From: CAYGSN01 sp964352675
GTDB lineage: Bacteria > Pseudomonadota > Alphaproteobacteria > Micavibrionales > Micavibrionaceae
Reading direction: 5' to 3'
Length of the DNA: 64,000 bases
Assembly (NCBI GenBank): GCA_964352675.1
Contig: CAYGSN010000006.1
Coordinates: 18,884 to 82,883, forward strand
Shown here: piece by piece, positions 18,093-26,485 of the stretch
Position numbering within the stretch: the stretch's first letter is position 1
Layout: every line of letters begins with the position of its first letter
The notes under the pieces: model-generated
The model's input: only the letters and a program-made list of their open reading frames with translations
Database searches by the model: none
Told to the model about the DNA's origin: nothing
Position numbers and translations under genes: made by a program

Positions 18093-18198
18093 ATCAAAAG
18101 ACATATATTATTCATAATTATTTATGATCCAATATAGTGTTTTGAATCCCCACACACGCAACTAAAAAGGCCGGCTGTCTTTCAGCTGGTCTTTTTTT
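18093..18198 (+). ncRNA. Candidate small RNA of about 106 nt
   Basis: A strong promoter upstream and an intrinsic terminator at the end bound a stretch with no open frame of note. Inside, TCATAA-TTAT-TTATGA gives a first weak hairpin, then a single-stranded part containing AATCCCCACACACGCAAC, then the terminator stem. It could be a regulatory RNA. It does not match 6S, 4.5S, tmRNA or RNase P RNA in length or motifs that I know. Confidence 0.5.
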
Positions 18199-18199
18199 T
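18164..18199 (+). terminator. Intrinsic terminator before mutM
   Basis: GGCCGGCTG (18169-18177) pairs with CAGCTGGTC (18183-18191) with two G-T wobbles around a TCTTT loop, flanked by A5 and followed by T8. Confidence 0.8.
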
Positions 18200-18264
18200 G
18201 TTTTCAGGGCATGTTGTCGGCTCGGTCTGCCCCTTGTGAATGTAAAGAGAGGATCGTCGTAAAT

Positions 18265-19110
18265 ATGCCTGAGCTTCCCGAAGTTGAAACGATTCGGCTT
18301 GGCCTGCTGCCTGTAATGGAGGGGGCGCGGATCGCTGCTGTTGAAATCCGCCGCTCCGATTTGCGCTTTCCTGTGCCGGGGGGCTTCGCTTCGCTATTCC
18401 GGGATGCGCTTGTGCAAACTATAGGACGGCGTGGGAAGTATTTACTATTTTTCTGTGACAATGGCTGCGGCTTTTCTCTGCATCTGGGCATGTCAGGGCG
18501 GGTTCAGATTATCGCGCCGGATGAGGATTATTCCCTGCAGAAGCACGATCATCTTGTTTTTACGTTGAACACCGGCGCACGCATTGTTTTTAACGATGCG
18601 CGGCGCTTCGGCTACGTGTTTTTGCTGGAAGGGGGTTGCTGGGAAGATCAGATGCCCTTTGCGAAGATGGGTCCGGAGCCGCTGGGCAATAATTTTAACG
18701 GGCCTGTTCTGGCGCGGCGGTTAAAAGGAAAAACCTGCTCTATAAAAACGGCCTTGCTGGACCAGCGGGTGGTGAGTGGAGTTGGGAATATCTACGCCTG
18801 TGAGGCCTTGTATGGCGCCAGGATTCATCCTGAATGTGCCGCCGGCGATGTGCAGGGGCAAAAAGCCGAGGCGCTGGCCGGCGCAATAAAACACGTTTTA
18901 CAAAGTGCAATAGCGGCCGGGGGAAGCTCCCTACGTGACTATAAAAAGACGGACGGGGCGCTGGGGTATTTTCAGCACGGTTTTTCGGTGTATGATCGCG
19001 AAGGCGTTCCCTGTCCGGATTGCACGTGTGATACACTGAAAACTGGCGGGGTGAGTCGCCTGGTACAGGCAGGACGCTCGACCTTTTATTGTTCACGAAA
19101 GCAAAAATAG
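18265..19110 (+). CDS. mutM: Formamidopyrimidine-DNA glycosylase (Fpg/MutM)
   Basis: Fpg removes 8-oxoguanine and ring-opened purines and cleaves the abasic site. The 281-residue protein begins MPELPEVETIRLGL, so Pro-2 and Glu-3 of the active site are exposed after Met removal. HLGMSGRVQI, FNDARRFGYV and KTALLDQRVVSGVGNIYACEAL are the glycosylase and H2TH motifs. The C-terminal zinc finger is odd: CPDC is present, but the last pair reads YC-SRK-Q, with Lys where the fourth Cys is expected. Either three ligands suffice or the finger is weakened. The next gene starts 3 bp after the stop. Confidence 0.95.
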   Translation: MPELPEVETIRLGLLPVMEGARIAAVEIRRSDLRFPVPGGFASLFRDALVQTIGRRGKYLLFFCDNGCGFSLHLGMSGRVQIIAPDEDYSLQKHDHLVFTLNTGARIVFNDARRFGYVFLLEGGCWEDQMPFAKMGPEPLGNNFNGPVLARRLKGKTCSIKTALLDQRVVSGVGNIYACEALYGARIHPECAAGDVQGQKAEALAGAIKHVLQSAIAAGGSSLRDYKKTDGALGYFQHGFSVYDREGVPCPDCTCDTLKTGGVSRLVQAGRSTFYCSRKQK

Positions 19111-19112
19111 AA

Positions 19113-19496
19113 ATGAAGAAATTTATAGTGGTTTTAAGTTTGGCTGTGTTCATCGCGCCTTTTTCTGCTCCGTCTTTTGCGCAGGGGCAAGATGGGGAGG
19201 CGGCGTTTTCTTCCGTGATTCAGGATCTGCCACTGATGCCCGGTTTGGTTGAGGTGGAGGAGCAGGCCGTGGTCTTTGACAAGCCCGAAGGGCGCATTAT
19301 TGAATCGGTGGCGGTAACCGGTCCTCTTGCCCGTGCCGATATCGCAGCCTATTACGCGCAGGCGTTGCCGCAACTGGGCTGGACCGGGGCGGGCGCGGAC
19401 ACGTATATCCGGCAGAATGAGAGGCTGATTCTAAGCTTTGAGAATCATGGCGGGCAGGATTTCATCCGCTTCATGGTAAAGCCGAAAGACGGGTAG
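19113..19496 (+). CDS. Secreted small protein of unknown function, coupled to mutM
   Basis: The 127-residue product has a signal peptide (KKFIVVLSLAVFIAPFSAPSFA-Q) and a mature domain with VFDKPEGRIIESVAVTG, AAYYAQALPQLGW and FIRFMVKP. This pattern of helix then beta strands occurs in uncharacterised alphaproteobacterial periplasmic proteins. The ATG is 3 bp after the mutM stop, so it is cotranscribed. Its link to DNA repair is unclear. Confidence 0.75.
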   Translation: MKKFIVVLSLAVFIAPFSAPSFAQGQDGEAAFSSVIQDLPLMPGLVEVEEQAVVFDKPEGRIIESVAVTGPLARADIAAYYAQALPQLGWTGAGADTYIRQNERLILSFENHGGQDFIRFMVKPKDG

Positions 19497-19537
19497 GGAG
19501 CTAATCCATTATTTTTGCTAAAAAAGACAAACATTGC

Positions 19538-19567
19538 TTGACAAAAGGGTGCATAACCTCCTATACC
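19538..19567 (+). promoter_or_regulatory. Sigma-70 promoter of rpsT
   Basis: TTGACA (19538-19543), an 18-bp spacer and TATACC (19562-19567), about 57 bp before the rpsT start codon. Confidence 0.7.
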
Positions 19568-19623
19568 ACACCGATTAGATTTTATTGATGAATAGAGATT
19601 GTAAAAGGTAAGGGTTTAACGAC

Positions 19624-19887
19624 ATGGCCAATACACCATCAGCAAAGAAGCGCGTTCGCAGGAACGATGCCCGTGCCGAAATTAACAAGGCGCGCGTGAG
19701 CCGCATTCGTACCTTTTTGAAAAAGGTCGAAACGGCGATTGCGACAGGCAAGCAAAAAGAAGCACAAGACGCTTTGCGTGCCGCTCAACCGGAATTGTAC
19801 AGAGGAGTTTCTAAAGGTCTGTTTCATAAAAAGACAGCCGCCAGAAAGATGTCGCGTCTATCCGCGCGCATCAGCGCTTTAAAATAA
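19624..19887 (+). CDS. rpsT: 30S ribosomal protein S20
   Basis: The 87-residue basic protein matches S20 along its length: MANTPSAKKRVRRNDARAEIN, SRIRTFLKKVETAI and GLFHKKTAARKMSRLSARI. It binds 16S rRNA early in 30S assembly. Its place just upstream of dnaA is usual in alphaproteobacteria. It has its own promoter. Confidence 0.97.
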   Translation: MANTPSAKKRVRRNDARAEINKARVSRIRTFLKKVETAIATGKQKEAQDALRAAQPELYRGVSKGLFHKKTAARKMSRLSARISALK

Positions 19888-20425
19888 AAGCGCTCTTACG
19901 GACGTGAAAATAAACTAGCGTCCAAATAAAAACTAAATTTTTATTTCTCTTTTATCACCCAAAGAAGTAGTTTTTTGGGTGGTTACTTTGTTGGTATAGT
20001 ATTGCCAAACAAAAAATATTTCTTTTTTTAAAATTCATGGTTTGTTCTCATTGCATCCCCATCTTTTTTTAGTGTAAGGTTGTTTCTAGTTTCGAACAGC
20101 AAGCGAGTTTTCGTGTTTGGGTTCTTACCACAAAACCACTGGTTTGATTAGGGTTCAGAGGTTTTGTTCGTGCCGAAAGAGAGATTCGGCGAAGATAGTC
20201 GGGCGTTTTTTGATGCGTTTTTTTAAGCCGCGTTGCGTGGGTTTCACAAAAAGCATCTTTTGAGTAAAACATCCGGACATTTAGCAAATTTGTTTAAAGG
20301 AACAGGGCAGGGTCATTCTTCCCAACCCCTTTTTGCGCCCTGAATTTGGATAAAATGTCGAAACATCTGTGTTGAACATGTAGCAGTATTTGCGTTAACC
20401 GATAAGAAAAATGGAGAAAAAATAA
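19888..20425. other. 538-bp intergenic region before dnaA; no clear origin motifs
   Basis: No protein gene is supported here. I searched by eye for DnaA boxes (TTATCCACA and one-mismatch forms) on both strands and found none convincing. There is an imperfect hairpin, ACCCAAA/TTTGGGT, at about 19957-19981 that may end the rpsT transcript, and AT-rich tracts at about 19990-20070. The rest is probably the long dnaA promoter and leader. The replication origin is likely elsewhere. Confidence 0.5.
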
Positions 20426-21859
20426 ATGTCAGAAATCGGGGGAAAGACCGCCATTATCCAAGGCAATCAAAAATTAAAAGAGGCGTCGTTACAACCGTCG
20501 ACCGATATTATAAAACTTTGGAAAAAGGTGCATTCCGATATGCGTGCGGAATTTGGCGAGGCTATTTTCCGTTCCTGGTTAAAACCACTGACATTGCAGG
20601 CCTACTATCACGGCACCATGGAAATCTCCGTTCCCACCCGTTTTATGCGTGACTGGATTCAGACTCATTATGTGGCCCGCATTCAGGAAATGTGCAACGA
20701 AGCCAATGATGAGGTAAAGAAAGTCCAGCTTGTCGTCGTTCAGGGCACGGCCATCAATGATGATTTCGAGGATGAAACCACCACCGCTGTCGCCGCCGCC
20801 AAGGCCAACCAGAACATTAAAGACGCCATTGCCTCGATTGCTTCTCCCTTGGATGAGCGTTTCAAATTCGAATCTTTTGTCGTTGGGAAATCCAATGCGC
20901 TGGCCCATGCTGCAGCGCGCCGTGTGGTGGAAAGCCATACCGTGCCGTTCAACCCGCTCTTTATCTATGGTGGTGTCGGGCTGGGCAAGACACACCTGAT
21001 GCATGCGATTGCGCATGCGATGGCGGAGTACTGGCCGGACAAAACCGTGATGTATCTCTCTGCAGAGAAGTTCATGTACCAGTTTGTTCGTGCCTTGCGT
21101 GCAAATGACACAATGAATTTCAAGGAGCAGTTTCGCTCCGTTGATGTTCTAATGATCGATGACATCCAGTTTATTGCCGGTAAGGAATCCACACAGGAAG
21201 AATTTTTCCATACCTTTAACGCGCTGGTGGATCAGAACAAGCAGATCATAATCTCCGCTGATAAATCCCCGAACGACCTGAAGGGTATTGACGAGCGCCT
21301 GCGTTCCCGCCTGGGGTGGGGCCTGGTCGCCGATATCCAGCCAACCTCTTATGAACTGCGTCTTGGCATTTTGCAGGCCAAGCGCACGCAGCTCGGCGCT
21401 GATGTGCCGGACAGTGTTCTGGAATTCCTGGCGCTTAAGGTCACATCCAATGTGCGTGAGCTGGAAGGCGCCTTAAACCGGATCGTCGCCCATGCCGATG
21501 TGGCGAAACAGGAAATCACGCTGGAGACGACTCAGGAAGTCCTGCAGGATCTTTTGCGCGCCCATGACCGCCGGATCACGATCGATGAGATCCAACGTAA
21601 AGTGGCCGAGCATTATAACCTGCGCATGGCCGATATGCATTCCGCCCGCCGCGCCCGTAATGTCGCCAGACCGCGCCAGGTGGCAATGTATCTGGCTAAA
21701 CAGCTTACTTCGCGCTCTCTCCCTGAAATCGGTCGTAAGTTCGGCGGCCGCGACCACACAACCGTGATGCATGCCGTGCGCAAGGTCGAAGAGCTGATGG
21801 AAGAAGATGCGCAAATCGCACAGGATGTGGACGTGGTGCGCCGCGCCCTGACCGGCTGA
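20426..21859 (+). CDS. dnaA: Chromosomal replication initiator DnaA
   Basis: DnaA binds and melts the origin. The 477-residue protein has domain I (WKKVHSDMRAEFGEAIFRSWLKPL), a linker, an AAA+ domain with Walker A GGVGLGKT at 182-189 and Walker B VLMIDDIQF, and sensor motifs (DERLRSRLGWGLV). Domain IV carries the DnaA-box reader ARPRQVAMYLAKQLT and GGRDHTTVMHAVRKVE. It is complete and ordinary. Unlike the classic dnaA-dnaN operon, dnaN lies 6.6 kb downstream, after biotin genes; a terminator follows dnaA directly. Confidence 0.98.
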   Translation: MSEIGGKTAIIQGNQKLKEASLQPSTDIIKLWKKVHSDMRAEFGEAIFRSWLKPLTLQAYYHGTMEISVPTRFMRDWIQTHYVARIQEMCNEANDEVKKVQLVVVQGTAINDDFEDETTTAVAAAKANQNIKDAIASIASPLDERFKFESFVVGKSNALAHAAARRVVESHTVPFNPLFIYGGVGLGKTHLMHAIAHAMAEYWPDKTVMYLSAEKFMYQFVRALRANDTMNFKEQFRSVDVLMIDDIQFIAGKESTQEEFFHTFNALVDQNKQIIISADKSPNDLKGIDERLRSRLGWGLVADIQPTSYELRLGILQAKRTQLGADVPDSVLEFLALKVTSNVRELEGALNRIVAHADVAKQEITLETTQEVLQDLLRAHDRRITIDEIQRKVAEHYNLRMADMHSARRARNVARPRQVAMYLAKQLTSRSLPEIGRKFGGRDHTTVMHAVRKVEELMEEDAQIAQDVDVVRRALTG

Positions 21860-21883
21860 TCTATCTAGAAAAATATCTCCTCT

Positions 21884-21919
21884 AAAACGCGGTTGCTGTG
21901 ATCCAGCGCCGCGTTTTTT
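21884..21919 (+). terminator. Intrinsic terminator of dnaA
   Basis: AAAACGCGG (21884-21892) pairs with CCGCGTTTT beginning at 21909, ending in T6. It overlaps the last codon of the convergent HAD gene. Confidence 0.75.
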
Positions 21920-22619
21920 ATAGCTCCAGAATATGATCGCAGGCTTGGGACGGAGTTTGGACGGTAAACTTCGCATGCGGGATATCGTGTCCCGATTTTT
22001 GATTCCATGTCACCAGTGCCGTGTTGAAGCCCGCTTCAAAAGGGTGGGCCAGGTTCTGGTGCGAATCTTCCACGACCCATATATTGGAAGGGCTAAAATG
22101 AATTCCGGTTACCTGCCGCGCCTGCCGTATGACCAGATCAAAGGGGTGGATTGATCGAGCCTTTGAATTAAAGCCAATTGTCTCTCCGGCAAAAATAAGG
22201 GCCGGATGAAAGGTGGAGGTGATATTCAGATAATCCGTGGCTCTGCGCACCCAGCGCCGTGTGCTATGGGTGAGAACGGCATTGGTAACACCGCTTTCTA
22301 AAAGCAGCCCGAGATTTTCTCTCAAGGCGATGTCTTGTGCTGTTATGATTTGTGCGGCGTCCAGTTCATCATGGATCGCGATGTGAAATTCCGCCTCATC
22401 CAAGCCAAATCTCCGGCAAATGTCCCTCACTCCAAAATTGGTGTCGCGAAAACTTTGAATGGCCAGTTCTATGATTTCGCTGTCTGGAACCTCGGCATCG
22501 GACAGGCCGCTTATTTTGCGAAAACCTTGCACAACCAGAATTTCAGATTTTTTCCGCCAGCCGACCAGATCCTGGTACAGCGTGTGATCAAGATCCCAGA
22601 TAACCAGTTGATGTTTCAT
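21918..22619 (-). CDS. HAD-superfamily hydrolase (phosphatase-like)
   Basis: The 233-residue protein has HAD motif I VIWDLDHTLYQ (nucleophile D9, general acid D11), motif II VLTHSTRRW, and motif IV VVEDSHQNLAHPFEAG. DLDHTLY and the helical cap place it near pyrimidine 5'-nucleotidase (SDT1/PPM-like) subgroups that dephosphorylate small metabolites. The start was chosen at MKHQLV, where the HAD strand begins; 29 residues upstream in frame look non-coding. Its substrate is unknown. Confidence 0.85.
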   Translation of the reverse strand: MKHQLVIWDLDHTLYQDLVGWRKKSEILVVQGFRKISGLSDAEVPDSEIIELAIQSFRDTNFGVRDICRRFGLDEAEFHIAIHDELDAAQIITAQDIALRENLGLLLESGVTNAVLTHSTRRWVRRATDYLNITSTFHPALIFAGETIGFNSKARSIHPFDLVIRQARQVTGIHFSPSNIWVVEDSHQNLAHPFEAGFNTALVTWNQKSGHDIPHAKFTVQTPSQACDHILEL

Positions 22620-22727
22620 CGTGTCCTCGACCAGTGTTTTGTTTTGCGCAGTTTTAAAACAAATAAATTTATATGTCAAATATTTTATATGCCGGGCTTT
22701 GCTCAAATTTCAGGGAGAAGTTAAATA

Positions 22728-22775
22728 ATGATGTATAGGGAAAATCTCTTTTCCACTATTATGGTGGACCATTAA
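22728..22775 (+). CDS. Possible 15-codon leader peptide before bioB
   Basis: AGGGAG (22712-22717) lies 10 bp before ATG ATG, which opens MMYRENLFSTIMVDH and stops with TAA at 22773-22775. The stop falls in the loop of a terminator hairpin, a layout seen in attenuator leaders. No codon run points to one amino acid, and no clear anti-terminator was found, so the coding status is unproven. Confidence 0.35.
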   Translation: MMYRENLFSTIMVDH

Positions 22776-22794
22776 AAAATGGTCCGCTTTTTTG
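22764..22794 (+). terminator. Intrinsic terminator in the bioB leader
   Basis: GGACCAT (22766-22772) pairs with ATGGTCC (22779-22785) around TAAAAA; GC and T6 follow. It ends about 50 bp before the bioB start. No annotated + strand gene lies upstream since dnaA, which has its own terminator, so it ends a short transcript. Confidence 0.75.
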
Positions 22795-22844
22795 TGCTGT
22801 ACAGCTTTCCAGTCTAAATTTTCCCGTGACACGCTCTATGTACT

Positions 22845-23849
22845 ATGGTTAAACAGTCCATTATGAATCTAGACCAAATCACAGAACTCTATAATCGCCC
22901 GTTGCTGGACCTGATCTATGAGGCCGCCACGGTGCACCGTGCCCATCACGATCATCATGAGATGCAAATGTGCACGCTGCTGTCCATCAAGACCGGCGGC
23001 TGTATGGAGGATTGTAAATATTGTTCGCAATCCATCTATAACAATACCGATCTGGAAAAAGAAATCCTGATGAAAACCGATGCGGTTCTGGAAGAGGCGC
23101 GTAAGGCCAAGGAAGCCGGCTCGACCCGCTTTTGCATGGGTGCCGCCTGGCCGCGTGTGATGGATGGGAAGGCCTTTGACCGGGTCTGTGAGATGGTTAA
23201 GGGTGTTTCCGATATGGGCATGGAGGCGTGCTGCACGCTTGGCATGCTGACCGAAGACCAAGCGGTGAAGCTGAAAGAAGCGGGCCTCACGGCCTATAAC
23301 CACAATCTGGATACCGGCCCGGAATATTATGAGGAAATCATCACAACGCGCAGTTATCAGGACCGCCTGGATACGCTGGCCAATGTGGCCAAGGCCGGGA
23401 TCTCGGCCTGTTGCGGTGGCATTTTGGGGATGGGTGAAAGCCGTGAAGACCGGATTTCGTTGCTCCATACCCTGTCGAATTTAGACCCGCAGCCCGAATC
23501 GGTGCCGATCAATGCGCTGGTCCCTGTACCCGGTACGCCGCTGGGCGATGAAATTCTGGCCGGCAAGCGCGAGGGGCTGGATATTTTCGAATGGATCCGC
23601 ACGATTGCGGTGGCGCGGATTTTAATGCCCAAAGCCATGGTGCGCCTGTCCGCCGGGCGGCTGGAAATCTCTAAAGAGGCGCAAGCCATGGCCTTTATGG
23701 CCGGGGCCAATGCGATCTTCACGGGTGAAAAATTGCTGACAACTGCCAACCCGGAAGAGGATTTCGATTATCAGCTTTTGGATGAGCTGGGGCTGAAGCC
23801 ACGGGAGCCGTATAAAGAGGAAAAGTCGGGCTGCAAGAAAGCCGCCTGA
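22845..23849 (+). CDS. bioB: Biotin synthase (radical SAM)
   Basis: BioB inserts sulfur into dethiobiotin, the last step of biotin synthesis. The 334-residue protein has the radical-SAM motif GGCMEDCKYCSQS (Cys 53, 57, 60) and further BioB motifs: GSTRFCMGAAWP, ACCTLGML, YNHNLDTGPEYYE, GILGMGES and RLSAGRLE for the [2Fe-2S] site. An ATG at 22863 (MNLDQI) is an equally good start. It is separated from bioFDA by an opposite-strand pirin gene, so it has its own promoter or leader control. Confidence 0.97.
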   Translation: MVKQSIMNLDQITELYNRPLLDLIYEAATVHRAHHDHHEMQMCTLLSIKTGGCMEDCKYCSQSIYNNTDLEKEILMKTDAVLEEARKAKEAGSTRFCMGAAWPRVMDGKAFDRVCEMVKGVSDMGMEACCTLGMLTEDQAVKLKEAGLTAYNHNLDTGPEYYEEIITTRSYQDRLDTLANVAKAGISACCGGILGMGESREDRISLLHTLSNLDPQPESVPINALVPVPGTPLGDEILAGKREGLDIFEWIRTIAVARILMPKAMVRLSAGRLEISKEAQAMAFMAGANAIFTGEKLLTTANPEEDFDYQLLDELGLKPREPYKEEKSGCKKAA

Positions 23850-23856
23850 TCCTTTT

Positions 23857-24588
23857 CTATCCCATATCAAAAAGAATCAGTTCCGCATCTGTCTGCGCGC
23901 TGAGATCAATCTGGGCGACGTCTGTAATTTCTGCGCCATCGCCTTCCTTCAGCGTTTCTCCATTGAGCGTCACATGCCCGCGGGCCACTTGTAGAAACCC
24001 GCCGCGCCCTTGTTCAAATTCGTAAGATGCGCTTTGTCCGTCACCCAGCTTGGCGATCAGCATGCGCACATCTTGATGAATGGTCACGGCTCCATCGGTT
24101 CCATGACGATCACCCACCAATTTGAAACCGTCTTTTAGTTCGGCATCTTCAAATTTCTTTTGCTCATAGCCAGGTTCGGTATTTTGTGCTTCCGGCAAAA
24201 TCCAGATTTGGTAGAAATGCACCTTCTCTTCATCGGAATTGTTGAACTCACTGTGACGAATCCCGGTGCCTGCACTCATGCGCTGAACTTCACCCGGCAT
24301 AATGGCAGAGCCGTTTCCGAGTGAATCCTTGTGCGCCAAAGAGCCTTCTAAAACGTAGGAGATAATCTCCATATTCTCATGTCCGTGCTCCTGAAATCCT
24401 CCGCCAGGTGCAACGATATCGTCATTTACTACACGCAAATAGCGAAACCCCATACGCTCAGGGTCCTGAAATCCACTGAAGGAATAAGTGTGCTTGCTGT
24501 CCAGCCAGCCCAAATTGGTTTTGCCACGTAAATCGCGCTCATGAATTTTAATAGTGCCAGTTTGTGGTTGTGTATTCACAGCTGTCAT
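23857..24588 (-). CDS. Pirin family protein
   Basis: The 243-residue bicupin carries the pirin metal site: HGHENMEIISYVLEG supplies His and Glu ligands, and MSAGTGIRHSEFN the next His. Bacterial pirins of this YhhW-like type can act as quercetin 2,3-dioxygenases or redox sensors; the true substrate here is unknown. The start was set at MTAVNTQPQTG, with an AGGAG site 8 bp upstream. It lies between bioB and bioF on the opposite strand and does not look part of the pathway. Confidence 0.88.
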   Translation of the reverse strand: MTAVNTQPQTGTIKIHERDLRGKTNLGWLDSKHTYSFSGFQDPERMGFRYLRVVNDDIVAPGGGFQEHGHENMEIISYVLEGSLAHKDSLGNGSAIMPGEVQRMSAGTGIRHSEFNNSDEEKVHFYQIWILPEAQNTEPGYEQKKFEDAELKDGFKLVGDRHGTDGAVTIHQDVRMLIAKLGDGQSASYEFEQGRGGFLQVARGHVTLNGETLKEGDGAEITDVAQIDLSAQTDAELILFDMG

Positions 24589-24696
24589 AAGAAATCTCCT
24601 CGTAAAATGAATGTGAATTTTATTTAGCATTTATTTCCGAAGGTTCAAGAGAACCTAAAGGCTTGTAATTTCAGTCATTTTGATGAATATGAAGCC

Positions 24697-25851
24697 ATGG
24701 ATCGTTTTGTAAAACTTTTAGCCGATTTAAAAGCCCGGGGACGGTATAGATCCTTGAAATCCGCAAAGGGTCTGGATCTGACCTCCAATGATTATTTGGG
24801 GATGCGGGAGCATCCGGGCTTACGCGCAGCGGCACTGGCGGCGATTGAGGGCGGTATGGATCTGGGAGCGGGCGGCTCCCGCCTGCTGCGCGGGAATGCG
24901 CCGGAACATGAGGCGCTGGAGGAATTCGCGGCTTCCTATTTCGCCTGCGAAAAGGCGCTCTATTTCCCAACCGGGTTTCAGGCCAACACGGCGATTTTTC
25001 AGGCGCTGCCCGGCCGTCACGATACGATTCTTTTCGATGAATATATCCATGCCAGCGCGCGCGAAGGCATTCAAAACAGCCCGGCGGCGCAGGTGAAGCT
25101 GCCCCATAATGATCTGAACGCCTATGAAGTGGCGCTGAAAAAGGTGCATGAGGTAAGGCGGGCGGGCGGCATGCTATGGCTGGCGGTAGAATCGCTTTAT
25201 TCCATGGATGGCGATATTGCGCCGTTGGCGGAGATTGCCGCGCTCGCGCAAAAATATGAAGCGATGCTGATCGTCGATGAAGCTCATGCGACTGGTGTTT
25301 TGGGTGAGAACGGCAAGGGGCTTTCTTTTGGTCTAGAACAGGACAACATCATCACACTTCATACCTGCGGCAAAGCGGTGGGCGTGGCTGGCGGGCTGGT
25401 CTGCGCCTCGGCGGAGATCATTGATACGCTTATCAATACCGCGCGCGCTTTCATTTATTCCACCGCGCCGATGCCTCTGCAGGCGCATTTGGTTCGGCGT
25501 TCCCTCGAAATCCTCACCAGTGAAGACGGTGATGCGAGAAGATACTCTCTTTCAACTATTTTACATTATGTAAAGTTAAATATAGGGGGAACGGGGGTTG
25601 ATGTACTCGGATGGGCGGAAGCTGAGCCGACCCATATCGTGCCGATTATCCTGGGCGAGGATGCGCATGCGGTTGAGGTTGCGGCGGCTCTCCAAGTCGA
25701 AGGCTATGATATCCGTGCCATTCGCCCGCCGACAGTGCCCGAGGGCACGGCCCGTCTGCGCCTGTCCTTGTCATCGCAGCTACAGGAGGATACACTGCAG
25801 GTATTCTTTGAAATTTTGAGTGACACACTGCGTAAAAGGAGAGCGGCATGA
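24697..25851 (+). CDS. bioF: 8-amino-7-oxononanoate synthase
   Basis: BioF is the PLP enzyme that condenses pimeloyl-thioester with alanine. The 384-residue protein shows LTSNDYLGM, GAGGSRLLRGN, the HASAREG and VDEAHATGVLG motifs, and the PLP lysine in TCGKAVG (about K226). It heads the bioF-bioD-bioA operon; its stop overlaps the bioD start (ATGA). Confidence 0.95.
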   Translation: MDRFVKLLADLKARGRYRSLKSAKGLDLTSNDYLGMREHPGLRAAALAAIEGGMDLGAGGSRLLRGNAPEHEALEEFAASYFACEKALYFPTGFQANTAIFQALPGRHDTILFDEYIHASAREGIQNSPAAQVKLPHNDLNAYEVALKKVHEVRRAGGMLWLAVESLYSMDGDIAPLAEIAALAQKYEAMLIVDEAHATGVLGENGKGLSFGLEQDNIITLHTCGKAVGVAGGLVCASAEIIDTLINTARAFIYSTAPMPLQAHLVRRSLEILTSEDGDARRYSLSTILHYVKLNIGGTGVDVLGWAEAEPTHIVPIILGEDAHAVEVAAALQVEGYDIRAIRPPTVPEGTARLRLSLSSQLQEDTLQVFFEILSDTLRKRRAA

Positions 25852-26474
25852 GTAACGCTTATATTATCACAGGCACAGATACAAATGTGGGCAAGACCGT
25901 CTTTTCGGCTATGCTGGCGCTGGCCTTGGAGGCCAATTACTGGAAGCCTGTCCAATCGGGCGTGGAAAATGTCGATACCAAAACCGTGCAGAATTTGACA
26001 GGATTGCCTGACGAGTATTTCTTCCCCGAAGCCCATATTCTGACCGAGCCTTTATCGCCTCACCGCGCGGCGGAGATTGACGATGTGGAGATTGATGTTG
26101 ATGCGCTGGAGCCGCCTGAGAGTGAGCGCTCGCTAATTATCGAAGGGGCGGGCGGTCTCATGGTGCCACTGACGCGCAGCAATTTGCAGATCAATGTGTT
26201 TAAACGCTGGGAATTGCCTGTGATCCTCTGCGCGCGCACGGGGCTTGGTACGCTCAATCACACGCTGCTCTCGCTTGAGGCGCTGTGGGCGCGTGAAATG
26301 CCCATTCACGGCATTGCGTTTATTGGCTCCGATAATCCTGATAATATCCAGACGATTGCGGAATTCTCTGGCGAGAAAATTTTGGGGCATCTGCCGGAGC
26401 TGGATCATCTCAATGCGAATACATTGACGCAGGCGTTTCATGCGAATTTTGATATTGAGGATTTTGCAGCCTGA
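25848..26474 (+). CDS. bioD: Dethiobiotin synthetase
   Basis: BioD closes the ureido ring of dethiobiotin with CO2 and ATP. The 208-residue protein has the P-loop GTDTNVGKTVFSAML, WKPVQSG, and EGAGGLMVPLT. It overlaps bioF by 4 bp and is followed by bioA after 11 bp, so it is inside an operon. It is slightly shorter than enterobacterial BioD but complete. Confidence 0.94.
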   Translation: MSNAYIITGTDTNVGKTVFSAMLALALEANYWKPVQSGVENVDTKTVQNLTGLPDEYFFPEAHILTEPLSPHRAAEIDDVEIDVDALEPPESERSLIIEGAGGLMVPLTRSNLQINVFKRWELPVILCARTGLGTLNHTLLSLEALWAREMPIHGIAFIGSDNPDNIQTIAEFSGEKILGHLPELDHLNANTLTQAFHANFDIEDFAA

Positions 26475-26485
26475 AGGATTTTAGA

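Noticed and set aside
19888..20425. oriC upstream of dnaA
   Set aside because: No DnaA-box cluster could be seen on either strand; only AT-rich runs and one weak hairpin.
22620..24697. BioR or BirA operator before bioB or bioF
   Set aside because: I looked for TTATMKATAA and for enteric bio operator dyads. None was present in either upstream region.
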